Shown here: piece after piece, positions 11,619 to 21,099 of the stretch
Position numbering within the stretch: the first letter of the stretch is position 1
Layout of the letters: each line of letters starts with the position of its first letter
Source: DASRAA01 sp963814165
GTDB lineage: Bacteria; Acidobacteriota; Terriglobia; Terriglobales; Acidobacteriaceae
DNA length: 64,000 bases
Direction of reading: 5' to 3'
Assembly (NCBI GenBank): GCA_963814165.1
Contig: CAWFBW010000021.1
Coordinates: 1-64,000, forward strand
Notes under the pieces: generated by a model
Databases searched by the model: none
The model's input: only the letters and a program-made list of their open reading frames with translations
What the model was told of the DNA's origin: nothing
Position numbers and translations under genes: made by a program

Positions 11619-12264
11619 GTGCGCTATGCTAGGCAGGTGCCGTCCTCTCTCCCGGACCGAGACAAGACACTGGTTCAAATCATCGACGCCTCCCTGAGCG
11701 ACGCCGAGTGGCGCAGCGGCGACTGGCTGATTTGCAAACCGGGCTGCACGCCCTGCTGCATCGGCGTCTTTGCTATCGATCAGCTCGACGTCGTGCGCCT
11801 GCACGAAGGAATCTCCGCTCTCGACGCATCCGACCCCGACCGCGCCGCCCGCGTGCGCCGGCGCGCTCGCGATTCATGGGCACGTATCTCCCCTGAGTTT
11901 CCGGGCGACTACGGCACTGGGATCCTCGCCGACGACGATGAAGCCGCGGCCCAGTTCGAAGCGTTTGCCGACTTCGAGCCCTGCCCGGCTCTCGACCCCG
12001 AGCACGGCACCTGCGACGTGTACGCCTGGCGGCCCGATCACTTGCCGCGTTTTCGGGCCGCCGGTGCGCTCTGAGGGCGGGTTAGGCGTTTGCGAGTTGT
12101 GTTACCACGGCGCCAAGACCGACGAAATCGCTGCCTGCGAGCTAATGCTCGACGACGCCAACCGTCTCCAAGAGGAACTCGTTCAGGATCTGGAACATCA
12201 AGGCCACAGCGGCAAAACCATCGTCGCGTTTGCGCTGGCAGAACCGCAGAGTGCCCGCGAGTAG
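11619..12264 (+). CDS. YkgJ-type zinc/iron-cluster-binding protein (one frameshift)
   Basis: A small protein of the YkgJ/CxxCxxCC class. The N-terminal cluster CKPGCTPCCIG and the later CPALDPEHGTCDVYAWRP form the family's Cys set. Near 12045 the frame shifts: the corrected reading CRVFGPPVRSEGGLGVCELC supplies the last cysteines and ends EPQSARE with a stop. The start is GTG. The family binds zinc or an Fe-S cluster, and its biochemical job is not established. It begins 18 bases after the hydratase stop. Confidence 0.75.
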
Positions 12265-12444
12265 CATGCCTGTTACTGGTCGCTTCGCGTGGCATGTCCT
12301 TCATTCTGCCGCGAAGTCACGCTGCCCCGCATTGCGCCCAGCCGCTCCGCTGCTTTATCGTTAACGGTCTGCCTACGGGTGCACGACCGTCCACCATGAC
12401 TGAGCACAAGCACCAACGGATCGACCGCCGAATTCGCCACCAAC

Positions 12445-14092
12445 GTGAAGACCTCCTCCCCACGCTTCGAGCGCAACGCCCACGCCGTCACCGAACTCGT
12501 GGCCCGCCTCCGCATGGACGAAGAGCAAATCCAGCAGGGTGGCGGCCCTAAGGCCATCGAGTCTCAGCACACCAAAGGTCGCATGACTGCCCGCGAGCGG
12601 ATCGAGCGCCTGATCGACCCCGGCACCACGTTCTTCGAGCTCGGCGCCTACTCCGCCTGGGGCATGTACGAAGAGTGGGGCGGCGCGCCATCGGCAGGCG
12701 TCGTGACCGGACTGGCGCGCGTGCAAGGCCGCCTGGTCATGCTCATCGTTAACGACGCCACCGTGAAAGCAGGGGCGTTCTTCCCGATGACCGCCAAGAA
12801 GGTGATCCGCGCCCAAAACATCGCCATCGACAACCGCATCCCTACCATTTATCTCGTCGATTCCGCCGGCGTGTTCCTGCCGCTGCAGGAAGACGTCTTC
12901 CCCGATACCGACGACTTCGGCCGCGTCTTCCGCAACAACGCCGTCATGTCCGCCATGGGAATTCCGCAGATCGCCGCCATCATGGGGATGTGCGTTGCCG
13001 GTGGCGGATATCTGCCCGTCATGTGCGACCACGTCCTGATGACCGAAGGCAGCGGCCTCTTCCTGGCCGGGCCCGCACTTGTTCAGGCCGCGATCGGCGC
13101 CAAGTATTCGGCCGAAGAGCTTGGGCGGTGCCGCAATGCACTCCCAGATCAGCGGCACCGTGGACTTTCGCGAACCTGACGACGACCACTGCATCGCGCG
13201 CATCCGCTCGCTGGTCGACAAGATGGGCAACCGCCAGCTTGGCGTCTTCGACCGCAAGCCGTCGCGCGAGCCGCTCTATCCCGCCGACGAAATCTACGGC
13301 ATCTTCGACGACGATCCCTCGCACCAGTACGACATGAAGGAGATCATCGCGCGCATCGTCGATGGCAGCGAGTTCGACGAGTACCGGGCCGAGTATGGCG
13401 AGACCGTGCTCTGCGGCTACGCGCGCATCGGCGGGTACGCTGTCGGCATCGTCGCCAACCAGAAGACGCACGTCAATCAGGTGGACCGCAGCGGCAACAA
13501 GCGCATCGAATTCGGCGGCGTCATCTACACCGAGTCCGCGGAAAAAGCAGCGCGCTTCATCATGGACTGCAACCAGAACCTCGTCCCGCTGATCTTCCTC
13601 CACGACGTCAACGGCTTCATGGTGGGCCGCGATGCCGAGTGGAGCGGCATCATCCGCGCCGGCGCGAAGATGGTGAACGCCGTCTCGAATTCCGTGGTGC
13701 CGAAGATTTCCGTGATCATCGGCGGCTCATTTGGCGCTGGACACTATGCCATGTGCGGCAAGGCCTTCGATCCGCGCTTCGTGTTTGCCTGGCCGACAGC
13801 GAAATACTCGGTCATGAGCGGTGCATCCGCGGCGGGAACTCTGGTGGAAATCAAGATCAAGCAACTCGAACGCGGCGGCAAGAAGCTGAGCGAAGAAGAC
13901 CGCAAGCAACTCTTCGATGAGGTGAAAGCCACTTACGACGAACAGATGGACCCGCGCTACGGCGCCGCCCGTCTGTGGATCGACAAAATCATCGATCCCA
14001 TGGAAACCCGCGATGCGCTGATCACCGCGCTCGACGCCGCCGCCTTGAATCCAGAATTGCCGAAGTTCAGTGTGGGAGTATTGCAGACGTAA
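12445..14092 (+). CDS. Acyl-CoA carboxylase beta (carboxyltransferase) subunit, one frameshift
   Basis: About 549 residues, the usual length for propionyl-, methylcrotonyl- or geranyl-CoA carboxyltransferase subunits. The N-terminal half has TKGRMTARERIERLIDPGT and an acyl-CoA-binding region with VDSAGVFLPLQEDVF, close to methylcrotonyl-CoA carboxylase. The C-terminal half has GGSFGAGHYAMCGKAFDPRF, FAWPTAKYSVMSG and a typical tail. At about 13122, within a GGG run, one base breaks the frame: EELG joins GGAAMHSQISGT in the other frame. The start may be this GTG or lie upstream, where another indel is possible. Together with the HMG-CoA-lyase-like gene it suggests leucine catabolism. The biotin-carboxylase alpha subunit is absent from the window. 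Confidence 0.88.
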
Positions 14093-14097
14093 GCTCG

Positions 14098-14169
14098 CGT
14101 TTACCAATTACCAGCAACCAGTTACCAGTTACGAATCTCGGTTCGCTAATGGCTAGTTGCTAATTACCA
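14098..14169. repeat. Low-complexity TTACCAGTTACC / GGCTAGTTG direct repeats
   Basis: Between the carboxylase and the lyase is a degenerate run of short direct repeats (ACCAATTACCAGCAACC, AGTTACCAGTTACG, then ATGGCTAGTTGCTAATTACCA). The last copy, ATGGCTAGTTCC, supplies the start codon of the next gene, so the repeat has shaped the N-terminus. A related GTTGTCAGTTGCC run lies near 58.5 kb. Confidence 0.6.
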
Positions 14170-15043
14170 ATGGCTAGTTCCATCAAACTCATCGAATGTC
14201 CCCGCGACGCCTGGCAAGGCATGCCCGGCCAGATTCCCAGCGCGACCAAGGTCGAATACCTCAAGGCCCTGATCGCCGCCGGATTCAAGCACATCGACGC
14301 CGTCTCCTTCGTCTCGCCGAAGGCCGTGCCGCAGATGGCTGACTCCGAAACGGTGCTGCAGCGAACTCGATCCGCCCGATGACGTCGAGATCATCGCCAT
14401 CGTGGTCAACGAGCGCGGCGTCGAGCGCGCCATCGCCACCGACGCCGTGCGGACCGTCGGCTTCCCCTACTCGCTGTCGCCGACATTCCTCAAGAACAAC
14501 CAGAACCAGACGCCGGAAGAAAACCTCGACATCCTCGAGAAGGTAAAGCTGAAAGCCGACGAAGGCGGTCTCGACACTATCGCCTACATCTCCATGGCCT
14601 TCGGCAACCCCTACGGCGACCTGTGGAACTCCGAGGAACTCCTCGAAGGCGTCGGCCTGCTCGCCGACATGGACCTGCAGGCGATTTCGCTGGCTGACAC
14701 CGTCGGTCTGGCGACTCCGCAGCAGATTGCCGACCTTGTCGGTCCAGTGCTGCAAAGATTCGACGGCCTCGAGATTGGCGTGCACCTGCACAGCCGTCCT
14801 GACCAGGCTGCGGGCAAGGTGCTTGCCGCCTACGACGCAGGCTGCCGCCGCTTTGACTCCGCCATCGGAGGCCTGGGCGGCTGCCCGTTTGCGCAGGACG
14901 TTCTCGTCGGCAACCTTCCCACCGAAATTGTCCTGGAAACTCTCCGGGAGCGCGGCGCTCTCCTGCCGCCGGTCAAACCTCTCACCGAACTGGTCATTCT
15001 GTCCGCCAAACTTGCGGATCAGTTCGGTGGGCCAAGAATGTAA
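14170..15043 (+). CDS. HMG-CoA-lyase-like protein (one frameshift)
   Basis: TIM-barrel aldolase of the HMGL-like superfamily, about 291 residues. The N-terminal IECPRDAWQGMP corresponds to the PRDGLQ metal/substrate motif, HIDAVSFVSPKAVPQMAD follows, and the active-site Cys loop is GGLGGCPFA. The metal-binding His pair is seen as GVHLHSRPDQ. Near 14360 one base breaks the frame: SETVLQ continues as ELDPPDDVEIIAIVVNERGV. True HMG-CoA lyases cleave HMG-CoA to acetyl-CoA and acetoacetate. The altered PRDAWQ and HLHSRP motifs leave open a different acyl-CoA or 2-oxoacid substrate. Confidence 0.8.
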
Positions 15044-15235
15044 CGTAGCTTCGCCACAACTGACGCGACTCCCAAATCGGGCAAAAACTCGACAATTTGC
15101 GCCGCCCCTGAAAAGAAGTCGGTTTAGAAAGTCCTTATCGGTGTGATAATTCCAACCGAAGCCGCAAACCGAATCGAGCGTTGGTACTCAGACAGCCAGA
15201 GGAGCGCCCGCAGCACCTTTTGCAGAGTGGAGCCG

Positions 15236-16033
15236 ATGTCCCAACACCCTCATCCATATACGACGCTGACTCTCGCCTTTGACGGCTCGGTCGCCACGCT
15301 TACCCTGAACCGTCCGGAGAAGCGTAATGCCATCAGCTACGAGCTGATCGAGGAGTTGCACCGTGCTCTTCACGAGGTGCAGACATCGCATTCGCACATC
15401 CTGATTCTGACGGGTGCTGGCGGCGCGTTCTGCTCTGGCATGGACCTCGACAACCTGCGCGAGATCACCCGCCACACTGAGGAAGAGAACCTTGCCGACT
15501 CCGGCCGTATGGCGCACATGTTTCGGGCGCTGTACGAGTTCCCCAAGGTAACGATTGCCGCCGTAAATGGCGCGGCATTGGCGGGCGGCTGCGGCCTGGC
15601 CACGCTGTGCGACTTCACTCTCGCGTCGGACAGTGCCAAGTTCGGCTACACCGAAGTTCGCATCGGCTTTGTCCCGGCGATCGTCTCCGTATTTCTTTTG
15701 CGTCAGGTGGGTGAAAAACAGGCACGCGATCTCCTGCTCACCGGCCGTATCATCGACGCCGCGGAAGCATTTCGCCTCGGTCTGGCGAACGAAGTCGTAC
15801 CGCAGGAGAGGCTCATGGCGCGGGCACGAGAACTGGCCGAAACTCTCGTGGCCAACAGTCCGGCTTCGTTGCTGGCCACAAAACGACTTCTCCACACTTA
15901 TTCCCACGCCGAACTCGACCGGCAAATCGCAGCCGCAGTTGACGAAAACGCTCGGATTCGTACCACGCACGACTTTCGCGAGGGCGTAACTGCCTTCCTA
16001 GAGAAACGCAAACCCAATTGGACTGGGAGGTAG
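15236..16033 (+). CDS. Enoyl-CoA hydratase/isomerase (methylglutaconyl-CoA hydratase-like)
   Basis: A full-length crotonase of 265 residues. NRPEKRNAIS opens the fold; the oxyanion-hole segments are GAGGAFCSGMDLDNL and NGAALAGGCGLATLCDFTLA; EVRIGFVPAIVSVFLL contains the first catalytic-type Glu and the later LTGRIIDAAEAFRLGLANEVV is typical. The ATG is preceded by AGAGTGGAG. It follows the carboxylase and lyase genes, so a methylglutaconyl-CoA hydratase step of leucine breakdown is plausible but not proven. It is followed three bases later by an M23-type gene. Confidence 0.88.
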   Translation: MSQHPHPYTTLTLAFDGSVATLTLNRPEKRNAISYELIEELHRALHEVQTSHSHILILTGAGGAFCSGMDLDNLREITRHTEEENLADSGRMAHMFRALYEFPKVTIAAVNGAALAGGCGLATLCDFTLASDSAKFGYTEVRIGFVPAIVSVFLLRQVGEKQARDLLLTGRIIDAAEAFRLGLANEVVPQERLMARARELAETLVANSPASLLATKRLLHTYSHAELDRQIAAAVDENARIRTTHDFREGVTAFLEKRKPNWTGR

Positions 16034-16036
16034 ATT

Positions 16037-17113
16037 GTGAAACTCCGCCACTGTCTTTTCGTCTCGATCTTGCTATTGCCGGCCCTTCTGGTGGCTCAAA
16101 CTGCCGAAACCGCGCCGAAGAAGCAAACCACTGCACCCGCCTACCCTGTCATGAGCGCGGCAGCTGAAGCGCGGGCGCGCCAGATATACGGATACTTGGA
16201 AAGCGGGCAGTCAGCGCCGTTGTTTGCAGCTTTTTCTGACCCGATGAAGAAAAACTCAAGCTCCTCCAAAGTCGCCAATATGGCAAAAGAATTGGGCGTG
16301 AAATTGGGCCGGGAGAAGAAAACGCTGGGAGAGAACTTCGTCCCCGACCTGATGTCCAAGAACACGGTTTACGCCAGGCTGGCGCAGTTTACCAAGAGCA
16401 AAGACCCTGTCTTCACCGTTCTGATGGTTGACGAACAGGGGCAACTTACGACCATGCAATTTCGTCCCGCGCAACCGGTGCCCACTAATCAGTATGCTGA
16501 CTACAAGGTCAAGACGAAACTCGCGCTGCCCTTCGACAACGACTGGTTTGTTTACCAGGGAGGCCGTGAAATCTACCAGAACTCAAATGCGTACCGCGAT
16601 GCCGAGCGCTACTCGATGGTCTTCACCGTTCTGAAGGATGGCCAGGCCTTTTCCGGCGATGGCACCAAGAATGAGCAGTTCTATTGCTACGGTCAGCCTG
16701 TCACTGCTCCGGCGGACGGGACGGTGATGATGATCAATAACACGTTCTCCGACAATGTTCCCGGCCACTCCGACCAGATCATGCCCGGGGGTAACCGCGT
16801 CCTTATTTCGCATGGCAACCAGGAATATTCCCTGCTGATGCACCTGAAGCAGAACAGCATCAAAGTGAAGACCGGCGCCAAGGTCAAGCGGGGCGATATC
16901 GTGGCCGAGTGCGGCAATAGCGGAGCTTCTCCGGCACCCCACTTGGAGTACCGGCTTCAGAACTCTAGGGGCAGGCCCTACCCGTTCACTTTGCCGCCAC
17001 AGTTCGTGGACTACGTGGACGATGGCAAACCAGTCGCTGAAGGCTCGCCTGTTCGCGGCCAGTTCGTTCGCAACAGCGCTCCGGCCACGCCCACGACGTC
17101 TGACAAGAAGTAG
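16037..17113 (+). CDS. Secreted LytM/M23-like protein with degenerate zinc site
   Basis: A GTG-started secreted protein of 358 residues with signal peptide KLRHCLFVSILLLPALLVAQ. Residues ~35-140 resemble a DUF3887-like region; the C-terminal half is a LytM/M23 beta-sheet fold (PVTAPADGTVMMINN, GNRVLISHGNQEYSLLMHLKQ, VKRGDIVAECGNSG, APHLEYRLQ). Active M23 endopeptidases use an HxxxD pair and a final HxH; here the first is NAYRDAERY and the last is HLEYR. The protein may be an inactive scaffold or activator like EnvC or NlpD. It starts three bases after the hydratase gene, an unexpected partner. Confidence 0.75.
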   Translation: MKLRHCLFVSILLLPALLVAQTAETAPKKQTTAPAYPVMSAAAEARARQIYGYLESGQSAPLFAAFSDPMKKNSSSSKVANMAKELGVKLGREKKTLGENFVPDLMSKNTVYARLAQFTKSKDPVFTVLMVDEQGQLTTMQFRPAQPVPTNQYADYKVKTKLALPFDNDWFVYQGGREIYQNSNAYRDAERYSMVFTVLKDGQAFSGDGTKNEQFYCYGQPVTAPADGTVMMINNTFSDNVPGHSDQIMPGGNRVLISHGNQEYSLLMHLKQNSIKVKTGAKVKRGDIVAECGNSGASPAPHLEYRLQNSRGRPYPFTLPPQFVDYVDDGKPVAEGSPVRGQFVRNSAPATPTTSDKK

Positions 17114-17182
17114 CCAACTCGGCTCCCGGTCTCAAAAGCGGCATCGCTGGTTTTCCCCTGCTGCGTGTTAAGTTGGAAAGTG

Positions 17183-17629
17183 ATGGTCACGCCGCCAGAA
17201 TCCCGGCCAACCGCACAGGTCTTTGAGGCGCAGCTGCGCGTTCGCTACGCCGAGACCGACCAGATGGGCGTGGTGTACCACTCCAACTACATCATCTGGT
17301 TCGAGGTGGGACGGGTCGAGATGATGCGCCAGTTGGGCTTTGTCTACCGCGACATGGAAAAGCAGGACGACATCCACATCGCCGTGGCCGATGTGCATTG
17401 TCGCTTCAAATCTCCTGCGCTCTACGACGACCTGCTCACCGTGCGCACTCGCTTGGTCAACGTTCGCGGCTCGGTGCTGCACTTCGGCTACGAGATAATA
17501 AGGGCTGAGGACGGGGAGCTTCTGGCGGAAGGTGAAAGCGTTCACATCGCGGTCAACTCGAAATTCGAGCGTATGCATTTGCCGCAAAAATACCTGGTTC
17601 CCTTCTTGAAGGCGGCTGGAAAAAGCTGA
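17183..17629 (+). CDS. YbgC/4-hydroxybenzoyl-CoA-thioesterase-like acyl-CoA thioesterase
   Basis: Hotdog-fold thioesterase of 148 residues. The family motif is RYAETDQMGVVYHSNYIIWFE, where the Asp is the catalytic residue and MGVVYHSNY follows as in YbgC/FadM-type enzymes. These hydrolyse short- or branched-chain acyl-CoAs. I chose the ATG three codons into the hydrophilic N-terminus; an in-frame GTG upstream is also possible. It lies 70 bases before hutH and after the acyl-CoA genes, so it may release CoA when that pathway stalls. Confidence 0.88.
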   Translation: MVTPPESRPTAQVFEAQLRVRYAETDQMGVVYHSNYIIWFEVGRVEMMRQLGFVYRDMEKQDDIHIAVADVHCRFKSPALYDDLLTVRTRLVNVRGSVLHFGYEIIRAEDGELLAEGESVHIAVNSKFERMHLPQKYLVPFLKAAGKS

Positions 17630-17699
17630 ACAATACACGATTGGGACTCTCGCGGACTGCGCTAGTGTCGCGCCGCGCCGGTCCACGACTGGTCTTCTC

Positions 17700-19256
17700 A
17701 TGAAAGTACTTCACATCAACGGCAACAATCTGACGCTCGATGACGTCGCCTCGGTCGTCTACGAGCGCCGTCCCGTCATGCTTGAGCCCGAGGCGCGCAT
17801 GGCCGTCGATCGCGCTCGCGCGGTAGTGGAAGACCTCGTGGCCAACAATCGTCTCGCTTACGCCGTCACCACGGGCGTCGGCCAGTTGAGCGACGTGCGC
17901 ATCCCGCCCGACGACATCCGCAAGCTCCAGGTGAACCTGATGCGTTCGCACGCCGTCGGCGTCGGGGAACCGCTCAGCCAGGAAGTCACTCGCGCCATGA
18001 TGCTCTTGCGCGCCAATTCACTTTCCAAGGGCTGCTCTGGCGTGCGTGCGGTTGTCATCGACACGCTTTGTGAAATGCTCAACCGCGGCGTGCATCCCGT
18101 GATTCCATCGCAGGGCAGCGTCGGCGCCAGCGGAGATCTCGCACCTCTGTCCCATCTCGGACTGGTCCTCATCGCCGAAGGCGAAGCCTGGTTCCAGGGC
18201 AAACGTATACCAGCCGCCGAAGCCTTGCGCCTCGCCGACGTCAAGCCGCTGGTCCTGGCAGCCAAGGAAACCATTTCGCTCATCAACGGCACCCAGGCCA
18301 TGCTCGCCGTAGGACTGCTTGCAACCCTGCAGGCAACGATTCTTGCTGACACCGCCGACGTGCTCGGAGCTTTGGTCGTCGATGCCCTCAAAGGTACCGA
18401 CGTGGCCTTCGACGACCGCATCCATCAGGCGCGACCGCATCCCGGCCAACTGCATGTGGCCGCCAACCTTCGGCGCATGCTCGAAGGCAGCACAATCCGC
18501 GAGTCCCACCGTGGCTGCGGCAAGGTTCAAGACGCCTACTCCCTACGCTGCATCCCGCAAGTGCACGGCGCCGTGCGCGACACCTTGGCCCATTGCCGCG
18601 AAGTGTTCGAGGTCGAGATGAACTCGGCGGTGGACAATCCCCTGGTCTTCCCCGCCGCCAAGAAGGTTGGCAGCCCGCAGCGCACCATGGATCAAGCCGT
18701 CGAAGGCGACATCATCTCCGGCGGCAATTTCCACGGTGAGCCCGTGGCGTTCGCCCTCGATTTCCTCGCCATCGCCCTCAGCGCCCTCGCCGGCATTTCC
18801 GAACGTCGCTTGGAGCGGCTCGTCAACCCTGCGCTCAACGAGGAACTCCCGCCATTTCTCGCTCCCGGCGCCGGTCTCAACTCGGGCTTCATGATGCCGC
18901 AAGTTACCGCTGCCGCGCTGGTGAGCGAGAACAAGGTGCTGTCTCATCCCGCCTCGGTGGATTCCATCACCACGTCAGGGAACAAGGAAGACTTCGTCTC
19001 CATGGGAATGACCGCCGCCAACAAGCTGTTGCGGATCATCGAAAACACGCGCAACGTTCTGGCCATCGAAGCCCTGGCAGTAGCGCAGGCCCTCGACTTC
19101 CGCGTGCCGCTCAAAACCGGCAAGCGAGGACAGGCCGCTCACGCCGCAATCCGCGCCGTATCTCCCTCCATCAAAGAAGATCGCATTTTGACGGAAGATT
19201 TCCGCCGCGTGGCAGAACTGATCGCATCTGGCAAACTGGCGGAACCTCTCCACTAG
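17700..19256 (+). CDS. hutH: Histidine ammonia-lyase
   Basis: A 518-residue MIO-dependent lyase that converts L-histidine to urocanate and ammonia. The autocatalytic MIO triad Ala-Ser-Gly is in GSVGASGDLAPLSH at residues ~143-145. The substrate-pocket pair is Ser-His in NLMRSHAVG, the combination expected of histidine lyases rather than the Phe-Leu or His-Leu of phenylalanine or tyrosine lyases. NFHGEPVAFALDFLAIALS is also typical. The first-loop motif is TTGVGQLSDVRIP instead of NTGFG. No hutU, hutI or hutG is nearby, so the pathway would be completed elsewhere or urocanate could be the product. Confidence 0.9.
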   Translation: MKVLHINGNNLTLDDVASVVYERRPVMLEPEARMAVDRARAVVEDLVANNRLAYAVTTGVGQLSDVRIPPDDIRKLQVNLMRSHAVGVGEPLSQEVTRAMMLLRANSLSKGCSGVRAVVIDTLCEMLNRGVHPVIPSQGSVGASGDLAPLSHLGLVLIAEGEAWFQGKRIPAAEALRLADVKPLVLAAKETISLINGTQAMLAVGLLATLQATILADTADVLGALVVDALKGTDVAFDDRIHQARPHPGQLHVAANLRRMLEGSTIRESHRGCGKVQDAYSLRCIPQVHGAVRDTLAHCREVFEVEMNSAVDNPLVFPAAKKVGSPQRTMDQAVEGDIISGGNFHGEPVAFALDFLAIALSALAGISERRLERLVNPALNEELPPFLAPGAGLNSGFMMPQVTAAALVSENKVLSHPASVDSITTSGNKEDFVSMGMTAANKLLRIIENTRNVLAIEALAVAQALDFRVPLKTGKRGQAAHAAIRAVSPSIKEDRILTEDFRRVAELIASGKLAEPLH

Positions 19257-19343
19257 CCCGGTTTAGTTAATACCATAGCCGAGCGGCACATCGGTAGAGC
19301 CGCGATTCAGCGCGGCGTCCTGGCGTGATATTTCTGATTAGGA

Positions 19344-19493
19344 GTCGGCTTCAGAGGCTGCTGAAAAAAGAGTTAACCGAGTAAACTCGGCTATTTGTCG
19401 AACCAAGAGTCAATAGCTTACGGGCCAAGATTGGGTCGAAAACGCCCCAAAATTACTACCTTGGTTCTTTTTTCAGCAGCCTCTTCAGCCGAC
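19344..19493. mobile_element. MITE-like element with ~28-bp terminal inverted repeats
   Basis: Left end GTCGGCTTCAGAGGCTGCTG... and the reverse complement of the right end GTCGGCTGAAGAGGCTGCTG... match over about 28 bases with two mismatches, both extending into AAAAAAGA. The ends enclose ~95 bases holding a CCGAGTAAACTCGG palindrome and no open frame. Ends containing GAGGCTGCTGAAAAA recall IS1182-type terminal repeats (from memory), which would make this a non-autonomous derivative. Alternatively it is a large hairpin that terminates hutH transcription. Confidence 0.6.
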
Positions 19494-19573
19494 GGCACAA
19501 AAAACGCTCCTCAGCTACACCAAAAACTAAACTGCTCTAGCCCCCGGATGGAGTTCGTATCCCCGGAGGCGAG

Positions 19574-20194
19574 CTACTGATCAGAGCGTTTCTTGCTCGT
19601 GGACAACCCACTCGCGCGGGCACCTGAAGCCGCTACTCGTGACGTTGTTCCCCGCGAGAACGCCGCCAGCAACAATCGCAATGCCTGTACTGCGCTCCTC
19701 AGAAACTGCCCGGCGAGGTTGGAGTCGCTGCCTGCGGCAATCATTCCTTGTGCCGTACCAAAGGCGAGCGATGCAATCGCCAGCGCCAGGTCTTCACGTT
19801 CCCTGCCCTTGATTCCGACCTCTTCCGTGATGTGTGCCCGCAGCAGTTCCAGTGCGGGCATTTTTTCGCCTGCCACATATCGCGCCCCGAACGTTGCAAC
19901 CAACAGGGACATCCGGGTGGGATGGGCACAGGCGTGCCGAATGAAATTGCGAAAGATCGCCTCAATGGAGCGGAGCGGCTGAAGAATGTCCGCCAGTTCC
20001 ACCGTCGCCTCGCCCACCAGCCGCTGCATGAGTACTTCCCGGTCCTTGAAGCGCTGATAAATCGTCGGAGTCGTCGTCTCCGCTTCCTTCGCCACCGCCC
20101 GCAGCGTTATCGCCGACTCTCCCCCGCGGTCCAGCAGTCGCATGGCCGCCGCGACAATTCTTTCCTCTAGCTCTGCATCCGGCGTTCGGGGCAT
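19574..20194 (-). CDS. TetR/AcrR-family transcriptional regulator
   Basis: A 206-residue repressor-type protein. Residues ~8-55 form the TetR helix-turn-helix (IVAAAMRLLDRGG, ITLRAVAKEAETTTPTIYQRF). The remaining helices form the ligand/dimer domain and have no recognised ligand signature. The gene is divergent from a secreted-protein/matrixin operon; a 15-bp palindrome in the shared intergenic region sits in the forward promoter and overlaps the place expected for the -35 of its own promoter. It likely represses both. The C-terminus (ASGARASGLSTSKKRSDQ) is a flexible tail. Confidence 0.9.
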   Translation of the reverse strand: MPRTPDAELEERIVAAAMRLLDRGGESAITLRAVAKEAETTTPTIYQRFKDREVLMQRLVGEATVELADILQPLRSIEAIFRNFIRHACAHPTRMSLLVATFGARYVAGEKMPALELLRAHITEEVGIKGREREDLALAIASLAFGTAQGMIAAGSDSNLAGQFLRSAVQALRLLLAAFSRGTTSRVAASGARASGLSTSKKRSDQ

Positions 20195-20232
20195 CGCAAT
20201 TCCCTCGGCGCAAAATTTTGTCTATTTTAGCA

Positions 20233-20261
20233 TTGACGACGTTAGTTTAACGTTGTATAAC
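20233..20261 (+). promoter_or_regulatory. Sigma70-like promoter with palindromic TetR operator in the spacer
   Basis: TTGACG and TATAAC hexamers are separated by exactly 17 bases. The spacer contains the perfect palindrome ACGTTA-GTT-TAACGT (20239-20253), the size and position of a TetR-type operator. On the opposite strand a TAAAAT -10 candidate for the tetR gene lies just beyond it. The predicted forward transcript has a leader of roughly 185 bases before the secreted-protein start. Confidence 0.75.
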
Positions 20262-20454
20262 ATACATAGTATAAGTATTAGGCGCTGCGCTGCCTCTGGC
20301 GGCCAGTCGACCGGGTCCCTTCCCTGTTTTGCACCGATTTGTAAGACCCGCACCACAGGCATCATCCCCACGGTTCGCCGCTGACTCCGGTCGCATGCGA
20401 ACGGACCGGCAGCCGGCGTATAACCCGCCGAATTCGTAACAAGGAGCACCACCG

Positions 20455-21099
20455 ATGAAGAATCTTAGGAGCCGCGGGCAACTCTGTGCCTTGGCACTCC
20501 TGACCATGTTGTTCGCGACCTCCATCGCGAACGCCACCACCAACCGGCGCGAGGTCAACGTGGTTGACCTGGTCGCCAATTCCGAGCTTATCCTCCGCGG
20601 CACGGTTGCCAGCGTAACCGACGGCATCGACTCGCGCGGAATTCCCTACACCGAAGTCACCCTGCACGTCGCCGATGCGATCCGTGGCCAGGTGAGCGGC
20701 GATTACACCTTCCGCCAGTTCGGCCTCTTAAAGCCCCGCGATATGGGCAACGGCATGACCAACCTCATGGTGACTCCTGCCGGCTGGGCCACCTACACCA
20801 AGGGCGAGGACACCATCCTCTTCCTGAACAAGAAGGCTGCCTGGACGGGTCTTCAGACCACCGTCGGACTCGGCCAGGGCAAGTTCAACGTCGCCATGGC
20901 GAGCGCCGTCAACCAGTCAAATAACGCCGGCCTCTTCAAGAACGTCGAGATCGATCAGGCCGCCCTCGGCACCAAGGAAAAGCGCGCCATGCTGACCCAG
21001 CAGGGTCCGGTCAACGCCAACGCATTCGTGAGCCTCGTCAAGCAGGCCGTAGATGGACAGTGGGTCCAGAGCGGGAGGATGAAGCATGTCCAAAAGTAA
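20455..21099 (+). CDS. Secreted protein of unknown function, partner of the matrixin
   Basis: A 214-residue protein with signal peptide (LCALALLTMLFATSIANA) and no cysteine in the mature part. The first domain, VVDLVANSELILRGTVASV followed by TEVTLHVADAIRGQVSGDYT, looks like an extracellular beta-sandwich. The gene has a strong Shine-Dalgarno (AAGGAGC) and overlaps the matrixin start by 14 bases, so the two are translationally coupled. It has no motif for catalysis; a role as inhibitor, chaperone or adaptor of the protease is inference. Confidence 0.8.
   Translation: MKNLRSRGQLCALALLTMLFATSIANATTNRREVNVVDLVANSELILRGTVASVTDGIDSRGIPYTEVTLHVADAIRGQVSGDYTFRQFGLLKPRDMGNGMTNLMVTPAGWATYTKGEDTILFLNKKAAWTGLQTTVGLGQGKFNVAMASAVNQSNNAGLFKNVEIDQAALGTKEKRAMLTQQGPVNANAFVSLVKQAVDGQWVQSGRMKHVQK

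Noticed and set aside
12272..12444. A separate small gene before the carboxylase starting at the ATG at 12396.
   Set aside because: Its frame leaves the conserved sequence after the carboxylase begins; more likely it is the true carboxylase start with an indel, or non-coding.
20262..20454. A riboswitch in the ~185-base leader of the secreted-protein/matrixin operon.
   Set aside because: I see short GC-rich palindromes but no consensus of a known riboswitch class.
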